The position numbers were made by a program, and so were the translations under genes. From positions 248,001 through 312,000 of the forward strand of contig NZ_PGGN01000003.1 in assembly GCF_003010935.1 (NCBI RefSeq): a stretch of DNA of 64,000 nt, in the 5' to 3' direction. Of the stretch, positions 1 to 9,036 are shown piece by piece. The stretch comes from Phyllobacterium endophyticum. Lineage in GTDB: Bacteria; Pseudomonadota; Alphaproteobacteria; Rhizobiales; Rhizobiaceae. The notes under the pieces were generated by a model. The model saw only the letters and a program-made list of their open reading frames with translations, was not told where the DNA came from and did no database searches. How positions within the stretch are numbered: the stretch's first letter is position 1; each line of letters starts with the position of its first letter.

Positions 1-129
1 CAGGAGAATACCATCGCCTACACCGAGATGGCGGCCGCCTCGGTGCTTTCAATGCTGCCCGCGGTGCTCCTGCTACTCATTGCCCAACGTTTCATTGTCC
101 GCGGCCTCACCACGGGCGCGGTGAAATAA
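1..129 (+). CDS. ABC transporter permease, C-terminal end (partial)
   Basis: Frame 1 is open from the window edge to a TAA at 127-129, giving the last 42 residues of a protein. It ends with a hydrophobic segment (MLPAVLLLLIAQRFIV) followed by RGLTTGAVK. That ending is typical of MalG/UgpE-type carbohydrate ABC permeases, where the last membrane helix is followed by a short basic tail with a GAVK-like terminus. The sulfatase starts 20 bp downstream on the same strand, so this is probably the inner-membrane component of a sugar importer in the same operon. The rest of the gene lies outside the window. Confidence 0.8.
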   Translation, partial: QENTIAYTEMAAASVLSMLPAVLLLLIAQRFIVRGLTTGAVK

Positions 130-149
130 CCGACCGAAGGAATGACGCC

Positions 150-1682
150 ATGAAAGTTGTTTTCGCGCTTTTCGATTCGCTGAACCGCCATATGCTTGGT
201 CCTTATGGCGGCACGCGCATCCCCACGCCGAACTTTGACCGTCTTGCTCAACATACCATTACCTTTGACAATCACTACGTTGGAAGCATGCCTTGTATGC
301 CGGCCCGACGCGATCTGCTGACCGGGCGTTTGAGTTTCCTTCATCGCAGTTGGGGCCCGATGGAGCCTTATGACAATTCATTCCCGGAGCTGCTTGCTGC
401 CTCCGGTGTCTACAGCCATCTCATCACGGATCATTATCATTACTTTGAAGATGGCGGAGCTACATATCACAACCGGTATGACTCTTATGATTTCGTCCGC
501 GGACAGGAAGGTGACCGCTGGAAAGCGATGGTACAACCGCATTGGGAGCGGCTTCGCGAGATGTACCACGAGCGTCAATTCTCGGCCAAGCGGCGGGACT
601 ATAAGTCTCAGCACATCATCAACCGCGGGTTCATCAAAGAAGAAGAGGATTTCCCTTCGGTGCAGGTGTTCCAGGCGGGATTCGATTTCCTCGACCTGAA
701 CCGCGATGCGAACGATTGGATCGTGCAGATAGAAACGTTCGATCCACATGAGCCCTTCTATGCGCCAAAGCGGTTCAAGGACAAATTCGCCAGCGGATGG
801 AATGGACCCATTCGCGACTGGCCGCGATACGGACGAGTGGATGAACTGCCGGAAGAATGTGAAGAACTGCGCGCCAACTACTATGCGACAGTCGCCTTAT
901 GCGATTCCTTGCTGGGCGATCTGTTGGATTATTTCGATCGGCACGACATGTGGAAGGACACCGCATTGGTCGTGACCACCGACCACGGCTTCTTATTGGG
1001 AGAACACGACTTCTGGGCAAAGAACCGCATGAACATGTATCAGGAGATCGTCCATATCCCATTGTTCATGCATGACCCGCGCAAGCCATCTTTTGACGGA
1101 ACCAGATGCGGCAACCTGACCCAAACAGCCGACCTCGCTCCCACTTTTCTCGACTTCTTTAGCGTGCAGGCGCCGGCAGAAATGGCGGCACCGTCGCTGT
1201 TCGCCTCGTTGAAAAAACCAATGCGCGAGGGATTGTTGTTTGGGTATTTCGGTGGCGCAGTCAACGTCACGGACGGTCGATACAGTTATCACTGCTATCC
1301 CGCAGATCTTATACGGCAGGAGATCAACCAATATACGCTGATGCCTACGCACATTTCCAGTTTTTTCACAACGGAAGAACTGTCCAATGCGACCCTGTCA
1401 GAACCGTTTCAGTTCAGCAAAGGCGTTCCCCTTCTTAAAATCCCGGTCATCGAGCGCTCCCCCATGAATGAACACTATGGACCTGGAGCAATGATTGAAA
1501 ATGATACGAGACTTTATGATTTGGTCTCGGATCCCGGACAAAACACTCCTCTTGATGATCCGGCAATGGAGGCCGAGATGTCCAATTTGATGGCCTGCCT
1601 CATGCGCGTCAACGAAGCGCCTCCCGAAGCATACCGACGTTTGGAAATTCCCGTTCCCGTTGCTGACTCTGTGGCTACCTGA
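150..1682 (+). CDS. Sulfatase family hydrolase
   Basis: A 510-residue alkaline-phosphatase-superfamily sulfatase. The N-terminus has the metal-binding Asp in the segment ALFDSLNRH. Residues 49-60 hold the sulfatase signature C-M-P-A-R followed by LLTGR, in which Cys49 would be converted to formylglycine. A second metal motif, TTDHGFLLGEHD, lies near residue 277. No signal peptide is visible, so the enzyme is probably cytoplasmic and acts on an imported sulfate ester. It follows a sugar ABC permease and is separated by only 3 bp from a DUF4432 sugar-epimerase-like gene, which suggests a sulfated carbohydrate. A phosphonate monoester hydrolase activity cannot be excluded because that family shares the motif. 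Confidence 0.88.
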   Translation: MKVVFALFDSLNRHMLGPYGGTRIPTPNFDRLAQHTITFDNHYVGSMPCMPARRDLLTGRLSFLHRSWGPMEPYDNSFPELLAASGVYSHLITDHYHYFEDGGATYHNRYDSYDFVRGQEGDRWKAMVQPHWERLREMYHERQFSAKRRDYKSQHIINRGFIKEEEDFPSVQVFQAGFDFLDLNRDANDWIVQIETFDPHEPFYAPKRFKDKFASGWNGPIRDWPRYGRVDELPEECEELRANYYATVALCDSLLGDLLDYFDRHDMWKDTALVVTTDHGFLLGEHDFWAKNRMNMYQEIVHIPLFMHDPRKPSFDGTRCGNLTQTADLAPTFLDFFSVQAPAEMAAPSLFASLKKPMREGLLFGYFGGAVNVTDGRYSYHCYPADLIRQEINQYTLMPTHISSFFTTEELSNATLSEPFQFSKGVPLLKIPVIERSPMNEHYGPGAMIENDTRLYDLVSDPGQNTPLDDPAMEAEMSNLMACLMRVNEAPPEAYRRLEIPVPVADSVAT

Positions 1683-1685
1683 CCC

Positions 1686-2642
1686 ATGTGGCAGGCAGCA
1701 CAAGGTGGAAGAGAGCTTCGCCCCCTTGTTGGCGATTTGCGGCAGCTTGCATCTGTCCGTCGAATAATCCTCGATGATGGACCCGAACGAGGCGTTCAGG
1801 CTCTGGCATTTTCCACCGGCGGGGGTCTGGATTTTTGGGTTCTGTGCGACCGAAGCTTTGACATCGGTCCGCTGTGGTGGCGAGGCACGCCCATCGCTTG
1901 GCAAAGCCCGTCAGGTTTTGCTTCACCGTACCTGCGTGATCCCCATGGAGATGGCGGGTTTGGCTTTGAACGGTTGTTCTCGGGTTTTCTGGTGACTTGC
2001 GGACTCGAACACATCCGCCAACCGGCTGACGGGAAACCGCTGCACGGCCAATTGCCGTTCACACCTGGCAGATTGCTTTCTCATGGCGAGGACTGGGGTG
2101 CTGCCGAGCCGGTCATCTTCTGTGAAGGTGAGATTACGCAAGCACGGCTTAACGGCGAAAGACTGCGTTTAAGGCGCCGAATCGAGGCCCCAATTGGGGG
2201 AGCGATACTGAGGATCACCGATGAGGTCCTCAATATCGGCGGACGCCATGAGTCGCCTGCCATACTGTACCACATGAACTTCGGCTTCCCTATTGTGGGT
2301 TCTGGGACAACGGTATCGTTGAATGATGATCCTTTACTTGGCCCGCTCACTGACATCGACCCCGAGGCCCGGCCGACCGTGAGGTGTTTTGGCGTTGGTG
2401 ATCAACCCCAAGCGAGATGTGTGATCCGGCGCGAGACAAGCGGTGCCGAGGCAATCGTGAGCTGGGACACTTCCACTTTGCCCCATGCTCAAATCTGGCA
2501 CGATCTGCGTCCCTACAGCCAGGTGATCGGAATCGAACCGGTAACGACTGCTCGTGAAAACCTTATCGAGCGAGACAAATCCCTGCTTGCGCCCGGCAAT
2601 GCATTGCCCTTCAGCTTAGCAGTTTCATTTGCGGACTTGTAA
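1686..2642 (+). CDS. DUF4432 / aldose 1-epimerase-like protein
   Basis: A 318-residue protein of the DUF4432 family, which has the galactose-mutarotase fold. The recognisable blocks are the N-terminal RGVQALAF, the CDRSFDIGPLWWRGTPIAW stretch, GLEHIRQPADGKPLHGQLPF and LYHMNFGFP. The central His-Gly-Gln-Leu resembles the catalytic-His region of aldose epimerases. The start follows the sulfatase stop by 3 bp, so the two are probably translationally coupled. The likely role is handling the sugar released by the sulfatase, by mutarotation or isomerisation. That role is inferred from context, and members of the family are largely uncharacterised. Confidence 0.8.
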   Translation: MWQAAQGGRELRPLVGDLRQLASVRRIILDDGPERGVQALAFSTGGGLDFWVLCDRSFDIGPLWWRGTPIAWQSPSGFASPYLRDPHGDGGFGFERLFSGFLVTCGLEHIRQPADGKPLHGQLPFTPGRLLSHGEDWGAAEPVIFCEGEITQARLNGERLRLRRRIEAPIGGAILRITDEVLNIGGRHESPAILYHMNFGFPIVGSGTTVSLNDDPLLGPLTDIDPEARPTVRCFGVGDQPQARCVIRRETSGAEAIVSWDTSTLPHAQIWHDLRPYSQVIGIEPVTTARENLIERDKSLLAPGNALPFSLAVSFADL

Positions 2643-2967
2643 ACTTGCTGATGCCGCTTTTGATGCGCCAGGTGACCTGGTATTAACAATGCCTAGGTGC
2701 TCATTAAGCCTGCATGGCAGACAAGCGATTTGGGCTGCCGCCTTTGGTTTGATCCGGTCAGGAAAACCCATGGCAGCGTCGCAAGAGAATATCGCTTTCC
2801 ACAAACGCATTACGGAAAATCGCAAACGACCCGGAAGCTGAATAGATAGTTGAAGGCGGAACCCCGGGTCGTGCGAACGGTCGCCGACAGTCTGGTGGAT
2901 GAACACCCCCGGGTGTCCGGCGACTTCCACATCGTGTGCAGGCCAATTCGCAAGCTGCCACCACAGG
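2643..2967. other. No recognisable gene
   Basis: About 325 bp after the DUF4432 gene. Neither strand gives a product I recognise, and the frames that remain open lack a ribosome binding site. It adjoins two gene remnants, so it is probably decayed DNA. Confidence 0.5.
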
Positions 2968-3200
2968 TCAGATAGCAGGCGATTCCAACACAGGTTCGTC
3001 AAGTTGCTCGGGAATGAAGCCGCCTGTCTGGGGTTTCCACAAGCGGGCGAAGAGGCCAATTTTTTCGAGCAGCTTGTTTGGATTGCCTTCTTCCACGATG
3101 CGGCCTTGATCGAGCACGACGATTCGATCCATCCTGGCGATCGTTGAGAGGCGGTGTGCGATGGCAATCTTTGGGGCTTTTGAGTCTAGTGCGTCCAGAG
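2968..3200 (-). pseudogene. Remnant of ABC exporter ATPase domain (3' end)
   Basis: Read on the minus strand, this stretch ends with the C-terminus of a fused permease/ATPase ABC exporter (MsbA-like). The clear parts are the H-loop segment IAIAHRLSTIARMDRIV, the following VLDQGRIVEEGNPNKLLE, and a tail to a TGA at 2968-2970. Just upstream in frame is an ALDS string like the D-loop that follows Walker B, but about 25 residues that normally separate it from the H-loop are missing. Walker A, the signature motif and the whole membrane domain are absent. This is a fragment with an internal deletion and is not functional. Confidence 0.75.
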
Positions 3201-3373
3201 TCCGAGAAAGCGTTCCAGTTAGGCATAGTCGATCTTATCTCTCGTCGGAGCTAACTCAAGCAAGCAGCCCTACGGATTGACCGTTGCTCGTTCGGCAACG
3301 CTTTGTCCCGCCGCAGGTGTCTAGTACGTGCGCCCCTCACGGGCGATACTAAAAGGCAACGAGGGAGACAAGC

Positions 3374-3706
3374 TTGGCCTACGAGGAATGCGAAGCAGTG
3401 GTCGACTACCTGGTCCGGTATCCGGCGACTATCAATAATCCAACTCAAGCTGCTGGAGTTCGAGAGGTCGCTGCGAGCATGCCGAACCTGAGAGCTGTCG
3501 ACGCGCTTCCAAGCATGGCAGCTGAAGACTTTGCTTTCATGCTGCGCGATCAGACCGGATGCTATTTCTGGCGAGGAGCGGCGCGTCCCTCAGGCGAAAA
3601 TCCAGGACTTCATTCTCCGAAATTCGACTTTGATGATGCTGTGTTGCCGCTAGCGGCCACGATGTGGGTATCACTGGTTCAGTCCGTATCGAGGGCGAGC
3701 TGGTGA
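3374..3706 (+). pseudogene. Remnant of M20 family amidohydrolase/peptidase (C-terminal part)
   Basis: About 110 codons match the end of hippurate-hydrolase-type M20 peptidases. The clear blocks are RYPATINNP, SMAAEDFAFML (containing the metal-ligand Glu of the family) and the C-terminal NPGLHSPKFDFDD region. The N-terminal two thirds, with the other metal ligands and the dimerisation domain, are missing, and an in-frame stop lies at 3350. The last codons overlap the start region of the downstream Sua5-type gene in another frame. It is a truncated, non-functional remnant. Confidence 0.78.
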
Positions 3707-4674
3707 TTGTTGTTGACGCTCAGGCTGATCCGGAAGGCGCAGTTCGGGCTGCGTGCCAGGTCTTGCGCTCTGGCGAACCCGTCGCCATCCCAACCGAGAC
3801 AGTCTATGGCCTTGCGGGAGACATCCATAATGAACGATCCATTCAACGCATCTTCGGGATAAAGGCACGCCCGAACGATAATCCCCTGATCTGTCATGTC
3901 GCGTCGATCGAAATGGCGCAGAACTACGTAATATTCGACGATATGGCGTTGACATTGGCACGCTCTTTTTGGCCAGGACCACTAACTCTCGTTCTCAAAC
4001 GGAAGCTGGCAGGCAGGGCCATCGAGATGGCGGCCGCTTCCCTCCCGACCTTGGCCGTAAGAGTACCACAAGGCTTCTCGCGTGATCTGATCGAAAGCTT
4101 CGGTAGCGGGTTGGCAGCCCCGAGCGCAAATCTGTCGGGACGGTTGAGCCCAACCTCTGCGAATCATGTCACCACAAATCTTGGTAACCGGATGGCGATG
4201 GTGCTCGACGGCGGCCCATGTACAATCGGTTTGGAGTCCACGGTGGTCGAGGTCTCAGACGGCAAATGCAGACTGCTGCGACCGGGCGGGTTGGATGTAA
4301 CTGCCATTCAGAGTGTCATCGGCACTTCTTTGGTTAACGTCGCGGCGGGACAGGGTTTCAAGTCGCCTGGAATGATGGCTTCTCACTACGCTCCAAGCGC
4401 CAAAGTGCGTCTGGACGCTAGACAAGTGTTCCCAGGGGAAGCGCTAATTCTATTTGGTCCCCACTCGGTGGCGGGTGCTGCGAACGCCGTTGCCGCTTTC
4501 AATCTCAGCGAAAAGGGCAATTTGAAGGAGGCTGCCTCACGCTTGTTTGATACGATGGTCCAAGCGGATGCCAGCGGTGCCGGGACCATAGCCGTTACGA
4601 CAGTACCTTGCGTTGGCCTAGGTCTGGCGATCAACGATCGCCTCCGTCGGTCAGCTGCACCACGGCCATTGTAG
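3664..4674 (+). CDS. L-threonylcarbamoyladenylate synthase (Sua5/YciO/YrdC family)
   Basis: Forms threonylcarbamoyl-AMP from Thr, bicarbonate and ATP for the t6A37 modification of ANN-decoding tRNAs in the cytoplasm. Residues about 18-210 form the YrdC domain, with PTETVYGLAGD, KARPNDNPLICH and PSANLSGRLSPTSANHV. The linker motif SPGMMASHYAP and a C-terminal domain to residue 336 show the two-domain Sua5 form. The first possible start is a GTG at 3664, inside the M20 remnant. A GTG at 3703 after a GAGGGCGAG stretch gives an N-terminus closer to the family norm and may be the true start. The gene is intact although its upstream neighbours are decayed. Confidence 0.85.
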   Translation: MGITGSVRIEGELVIVVDAQADPEGAVRAACQVLRSGEPVAIPTETVYGLAGDIHNERSIQRIFGIKARPNDNPLICHVASIEMAQNYVIFDDMALTLARSFWPGPLTLVLKRKLAGRAIEMAAASLPTLAVRVPQGFSRDLIESFGSGLAAPSANLSGRLSPTSANHVTTNLGNRMAMVLDGGPCTIGLESTVVEVSDGKCRLLRPGGLDVTAIQSVIGTSLVNVAAGQGFKSPGMMASHYAPSAKVRLDARQVFPGEALILFGPHSVAGAANAVAAFNLSEKGNLKEAASRLFDTMVQADASGAGTIAVTTVPCVGLGLAINDRLRRSAAPRPL

Positions 4675-4995
4675 CTGTTTCTCACATCGGGAATTACCGA
4701 CTGCACGACGATCCCGTCCATCTCAGCAAGGTCACTCGGAGCAGCGACTCGAGACCGGCCTTCAAGATATTCGGGCAGCGGCGACCTCGATCAAATAGGC
4801 AGGCGCCAGTGTTCTGGCGAGGACACCCCGGGCGAGGTCGAAGCCGCCACCAATGGCTGCATCATGACCCTCAGCGATCAGATCGACCTATCGGTTCTCG
4901 AACATCCATTTACTCCGTATGAGAGGATATCAACTCAGTGGCCTCGCATGTTCGCTATCGTTCTGCGTGCTCCGCCATTCCCTTCACCATCGCAC
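4675..4995. other. No recognisable gene
   Basis: About 320 bp between the convergent Sua5-type gene and the GGDEF/EAL gene. I see no convincing coding frame or RNA gene and no clear terminator hairpin with a T-run. Confidence 0.5.
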
Positions 4996-7230
4996 TCATT
5001 GGTTCTCAGCTCTTTTGTCGTTCGGGGTTGGAAAAAGCGGATCAAGTGAACCAGAGACGCGCAGTAGACGTTCGATACCCACCGGGGACATAGGACGGGA
5101 CAGAAGAAAACCTTGGAGATCATCGCAGCCGATCTGGCGTAGATAGTCACTTTGCTCGATTGTTTCCACGCCTTCCGCCGTCGTGCGAAGACCTTTTGCG
5201 TGGGCAAGATTGACGATGGCTTTAACAATATCTTCGTCATTGGCCGAGCGGCCGAAGCCCTGAACAAAGCTTCGATCAATCTTAATGCGATCGACTTCAA
5301 GCTGCTGCAGTCGTCCAAGTGACGAAAAGCCTGTTCCAAAATCATCAATCGCGATGGTCACACCCAATGCGCGAAGAGCCCTGATGTTGTGTTCGCAATG
5401 TCCGGCGCTATCGGTAAGAGTACTTTCCGTAATCTCCAGCTCGAGCCGGCGGGGATCCATTCCGATTGCCAGTAGCAGTTTAGCAACCTTCATCGCGTAG
5501 GCCGGATTTCTCAATTCGACTGCCGAGACGTTTACTGCGAGGGTCTGGACTGGCCATGACCGCGATTCCGAACAAGCCTGGCGCATAGCACGTTCGCCCA
5601 ACGCTTCGATCAGGCCTGCTTCTTCTGCTATGGGTATGAACACTTCCGGCGAAATCCAGCCACGTTCCGGATGTTGCCAACGCAGGAGAGCCTCAACTCC
5701 GGTGATACGCTGTTCCTCCGCCGAATAAAGCGGTTGATACTCAACCTTTATCTGGGTTTCAGACTTCACGGCATTACGCAAGTCGCGTTCCAGAGCACGC
5801 CGCTGCTGCAACATGGCGTCCATCTCTTTACCAAACACCGCAAACCGGCCTCGACCGGTCGTCTTTGCATGATAGAGCGCAATGTCGGCTTTTCTGACAA
5901 GCTCGTCGCCCCCAGTGCCGTCTAGTGGTGCGGTGGCAACGCCTATACTTACCCCGATGAAGATATGATTTCCATCGATATCGAATGGATACCGGACGAC
6001 GGTGATTATTTGCTCGCAGAGCGCTTCGAGCACCGAAACTGGTCCGAAGTTGGGAACAATGATCGTGAATTCATCGCCCCCGACCCGGGCCATGAAAGTC
6101 TTGTGGTCGATGATGTCTTTCAGGCGCTTCGTGAACTGCCGGATGAGCTCATCACCCACCGGGTGTCCGAGTGTGTCGTTGACCTGCTTAAATCTATCGA
6201 GATCAAGATACAGCACCGCCACCGAGGCATTCCCGATAGTTGACAGTGTCTTATCGAGCTTGTCGTTGAAATGTGCCCGGTTGGGCAGACCGGTCATGGA
6301 ATCATGCAGTGCGAGAAACTTCATCCGCACTTCGCTGTCGCGCAGCTTGGCGGACCTCAGGCGGAGGACCCCCAGAAGGACCGCCATGATGCATAACATA
6401 AACAGCACAATGCCGACAAATGCCGGGCCAATTTGCGTCATGACCGTGGAGCCGGGGCGATAGGGCTGCCAGATGAAATATCCAATGGTGTGCCCGGTGG
6501 TCGAGCGAAGTGGATAATTATACTCGCCGGCTTGCAGAGTGTCTTGTGGAGAGTATCGCAGGCCAGCAAATAAATAGTCCCGCGCAAGATCTTCGATGAA
6601 GCTCTTGTCCAGATAACGAACGGAAACGTGCAGGTAGGTTTCATCAACCGTCTGTGAAATATTGCCGCTGTCGGAGACAATCGGTTTGACGCTGACGATT
6701 GCCGGCCGACCATCCAAGGTCAAAATCTCCGAGGCGCCGGCGCTTAACACCCGGTCGCCATAGCCATCGGGATCGGGATGTCGCAAGGATTGCCTGAGCT
6801 TTGATGCGAGCGGCGCAACGCTAGCCTCGACGCTATCATAAGCCGCGCGATCGATCTGCTTGCCATCAGCAAAGGCGTGCAGAACATTGGCTTTTCCGTC
6901 GAGAACATAGACCACATCATGACCAAAATACGTGGTCATCCAGCCGCCAAGATTGTTGTTCAGCCACTCCGCACTGTCGGGGCTCTTGACGTGGCGGATC
7001 GCATCATCCCAGACGGTGGCGCTTTCCTGGTCATGAGCGACCGAGAACTGCGCCTGCGATAGTACCAAGGCGAGTAGCCGTTCCTGCCGCTCGACAGCAA
7101 TCTGATCAGTCATGCGACTTGACCATGCGAGCAACGCGAAAACTGCAAAGCAGACAGCTATGGCAATGCTGAAAATTGGCAAAATCGTCCTGAACAGGAA
7201 CTTTGGTGACGTCGAGGCTGTATCCGTCAT
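4996..7230 (-). CDS. CHASE4-GGDEF-EAL cyclic-di-GMP signalling protein
   Basis: A 744-residue inner-membrane protein. Membrane segments at about 14-36 and 269-291 flank a periplasmic CHASE4-like sensor. The GGDEF domain keeps GGDEF at 384-388, and the EAL domain keeps EAL at 513-515 and DDFGTG at 629-634. Both catalytic signatures are complete, so synthesis and breakdown of c-di-GMP are both possible. I see no RxxD inhibitory site just ahead of GGDEF. The start was set at the ATG beginning MTDTAST; an upstream in-frame start would add 12 polar residues. It is monocistronic and convergent with the Sua5-type gene. The sensed ligand is unknown. Confidence 0.93.
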   Translation of the reverse strand: MTDTASTSPKFLFRTILPIFSIAIAVCFAVFALLAWSSRMTDQIAVERQERLLALVLSQAQFSVAHDQESATVWDDAIRHVKSPDSAEWLNNNLGGWMTTYFGHDVVYVLDGKANVLHAFADGKQIDRAAYDSVEASVAPLASKLRQSLRHPDPDGYGDRVLSAGASEILTLDGRPAIVSVKPIVSDSGNISQTVDETYLHVSVRYLDKSFIEDLARDYLFAGLRYSPQDTLQAGEYNYPLRSTTGHTIGYFIWQPYRPGSTVMTQIGPAFVGIVLFMLCIMAVLLGVLRLRSAKLRDSEVRMKFLALHDSMTGLPNRAHFNDKLDKTLSTIGNASVAVLYLDLDRFKQVNDTLGHPVGDELIRQFTKRLKDIIDHKTFMARVGGDEFTIIVPNFGPVSVLEALCEQIITVVRYPFDIDGNHIFIGVSIGVATAPLDGTGGDELVRKADIALYHAKTTGRGRFAVFGKEMDAMLQQRRALERDLRNAVKSETQIKVEYQPLYSAEEQRITGVEALLRWQHPERGWISPEVFIPIAEEAGLIEALGERAMRQACSESRSWPVQTLAVNVSAVELRNPAYAMKVAKLLLAIGMDPRRLELEITESTLTDSAGHCEHNIRALRALGVTIAIDDFGTGFSSLGRLQQLEVDRIKIDRSFVQGFGRSANDEDIVKAIVNLAHAKGLRTTAEGVETIEQSDYLRQIGCDDLQGFLLSRPMSPVGIERLLRVSGSLDPLFPTPNDKRAENQ

Positions 7231-8021
7231 TAAAAAAGGACTCGCATTCCGGTTGCTACAAAACAAATACTTAGTCGAGACGAGGCGGGGACGATAGCCA
7301 GCGCAAGAGTGGCAATCGCGCTACCTACGGTAGGGCTATCGAAAATCCTTTAACATTTTGACTGTTCCAATCATATCTCGAGGTATTGCAGATCGAAAGG
7401 GAGCCATTTCGAACGGTCATTCTGCTGTGGTGCGCACGTGTTGTGATGATGGGCTGAGCCTGCTTGGGCTGGTGCTTCTGTCACCTGCCTTCCGACCATT
7501 CTTGGGTGCAGAGCGGGGGCGCTGCCGACGAGAAAACCGTTCGACTTTCTCGGGATCTCGAAACGGTGTTTCCCTCGGGTGTTGGCACTCAAAAACGGCC
7601 GAATTCGAGCAATTGTCGACACCATTGCCAGCAACACTGTGTGCACTTCCAGGCCCCTGCAGGAGCCTTTTGTCAGGCGCGACTTCGAGTAGAAAGATCA
7701 TTCACGATGTGGGCTTCGATGTCGTCGTCCCTGCCGCTAAGGGCGCTCACTGGTAATCGCTCATCCCGACATACTCTAAGATGGATTGTAGACGGTCTCG
7801 CTGAAATCAGAATGGATGCAAAATGGCTATTGTCGGCATTTTCAATGGAAGGTTTTTCGCCTCTGGCGATAATGTGCAGCCCCAGGGCAATCGAGCGAGC
7901 TACATCGCGGACGCAAACCGACGGCTTGATCGGGAATGGCGTCTGGTCTTTTGCTTTTCACTTTGAACCGACAGAGACGGGCAAGTCATGGCCACGATAC
8001 GCCCACAGCGAACGGTCCTGA
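7231..8021. other. Long intergenic region, no recognisable gene; small palindrome upstream of GGDEF/EAL gene
   Basis: About 790 bp. The frames left open on either strand show no family I recognise and no good ribosome binding site. At 7321-7333 is an inverted repeat CTAC-N5-GTAG, about 90 bp upstream of the GGDEF/EAL start. It resembles the CTAC-N6-GTAG sites near the TetR gene but with a spacer one base shorter. The promoter of the GGDEF/EAL gene must lie here, but I cannot place it with confidence. Confidence 0.45.
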
Positions 8022-8954
8022 TCAAGATGGCCAGGCAATTTCGCCAAGGTGACGTCGAAGCCATTTCGTTTCTTCCGATGCCGTGCGTCCGAAGTGCCGT
8101 TTGAAGTCTCGGCTGAATTGAGCCGGGCTCGCGTAGCCGACTGCATCCGCGACCTGCGCGATGGTCCTGCTCTGGCGTGCAATCATCAATCTTGCTTCGT
8201 GGAGCCGCATGGCCTTCACGTACTGCATTGGACTGCTGCCGGTGAGAGCCTTGAAATGGACGTGGTAGGAAGGAACGCTCATGCCTGCTTCTCTTGCCAG
8301 ATCGGCGATGGAAATTTCCGAACTATAGTTTTCCCGCAACCAGATGAGGCTTTGGACGACCTTTCCAGATGTACCTTTCTGCTGGAGAGCGGCGATCATC
8401 GCCTTGCCTTGCGGGCCGACCAGTACCCGGTAATGCAGTTCGCGCAAAATGCCGGAACCAAGGACAGCGACTTCAACGGGGCTGCCAAGTGCCGTCAGAA
8501 GGCGCACGAGAACATCCTCGATATTGGCATCCATCCTGCTTGAGACGAGACCGCGTGGCTTGGTCATCGGCAATTCGGCGTGCATCTCCATTTGCAAGGC
8601 GATCTCGGCTGCCACCTGCATGTCGAAATCGATATAGACCGCAAGCAATGGCCGCTGCGCACTGGCCGTTGATTCCATACGGAATGGAACGGGTACTGAA
8701 ACCGCCAGGTAGTGTTTCTCATCATAGAGGTAGGTTTCCCCTTCAAGAATGCCCTGCTTTTTTCCCTGCAATACAAACACCGCCCCTGGTTTGTAGAGGA
8801 CCGGAACGTCATGGAGCACAGACTCGGTGCGGAGTATCCGGACGCAATCGAGCCCAGTTGGATTGTACCCGTGACGAGGGGCGAGGGTACCGGCGAGCCG
8901 GACCAACTCACGTCGCCGTGATCGCCGAGGTACGGCATTGATAGGATTTGGCAA
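8022..8954 (-). CDS. AraC family transcriptional regulator
   Basis: A 310-residue regulator with an N-terminal AraC_N-type domain (about residues 25-180, including VLHDVPVLYKPGAVFVLQGKK) and a C-terminal double helix-turn-helix (about 205-300, with SIADLAREAGMSVPSYHVHFK and the second helix region DAVGYASPAQFSRDFKRHFG). This is the YqhC-like subgroup, whose members usually activate a neighbouring oxidoreductase gene in response to aldehydes. It diverges from the SDR gene at 9037 across an 82-bp intergenic region, so that SDR is its most likely target. The effector is not evident from sequence. Confidence 0.9.
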   Translation of the reverse strand: MPNPINAVPRRSRRRELVRLAGTLAPRHGYNPTGLDCVRILRTESVLHDVPVLYKPGAVFVLQGKKQGILEGETYLYDEKHYLAVSVPVPFRMESTASAQRPLLAVYIDFDMQVAAEIALQMEMHAELPMTKPRGLVSSRMDANIEDVLVRLLTALGSPVEVAVLGSGILRELHYRVLVGPQGKAMIAALQQKGTSGKVVQSLIWLRENYSSEISIADLAREAGMSVPSYHVHFKALTGSSPMQYVKAMRLHEARLMIARQSRTIAQVADAVGYASPAQFSRDFKRHFGRTASEETKWLRRHLGEIAWPS

Positions 8955-9036
8955 CGTATTAAGATAATCCGCAATAGAAGCACCCAGTTTCTCATACTAT
9001 CTGTCAATCCTCGTATCAATCAGGAAAGTTCAGATC

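Noticed and set aside
7464-8021. 185-codon plus-strand open frame in the long gap before the AraC gene
   Set aside because: The residue mix is rich in Cys, Arg and Ser as in antisense or random frames, with no family pattern and no ribosome binding site.
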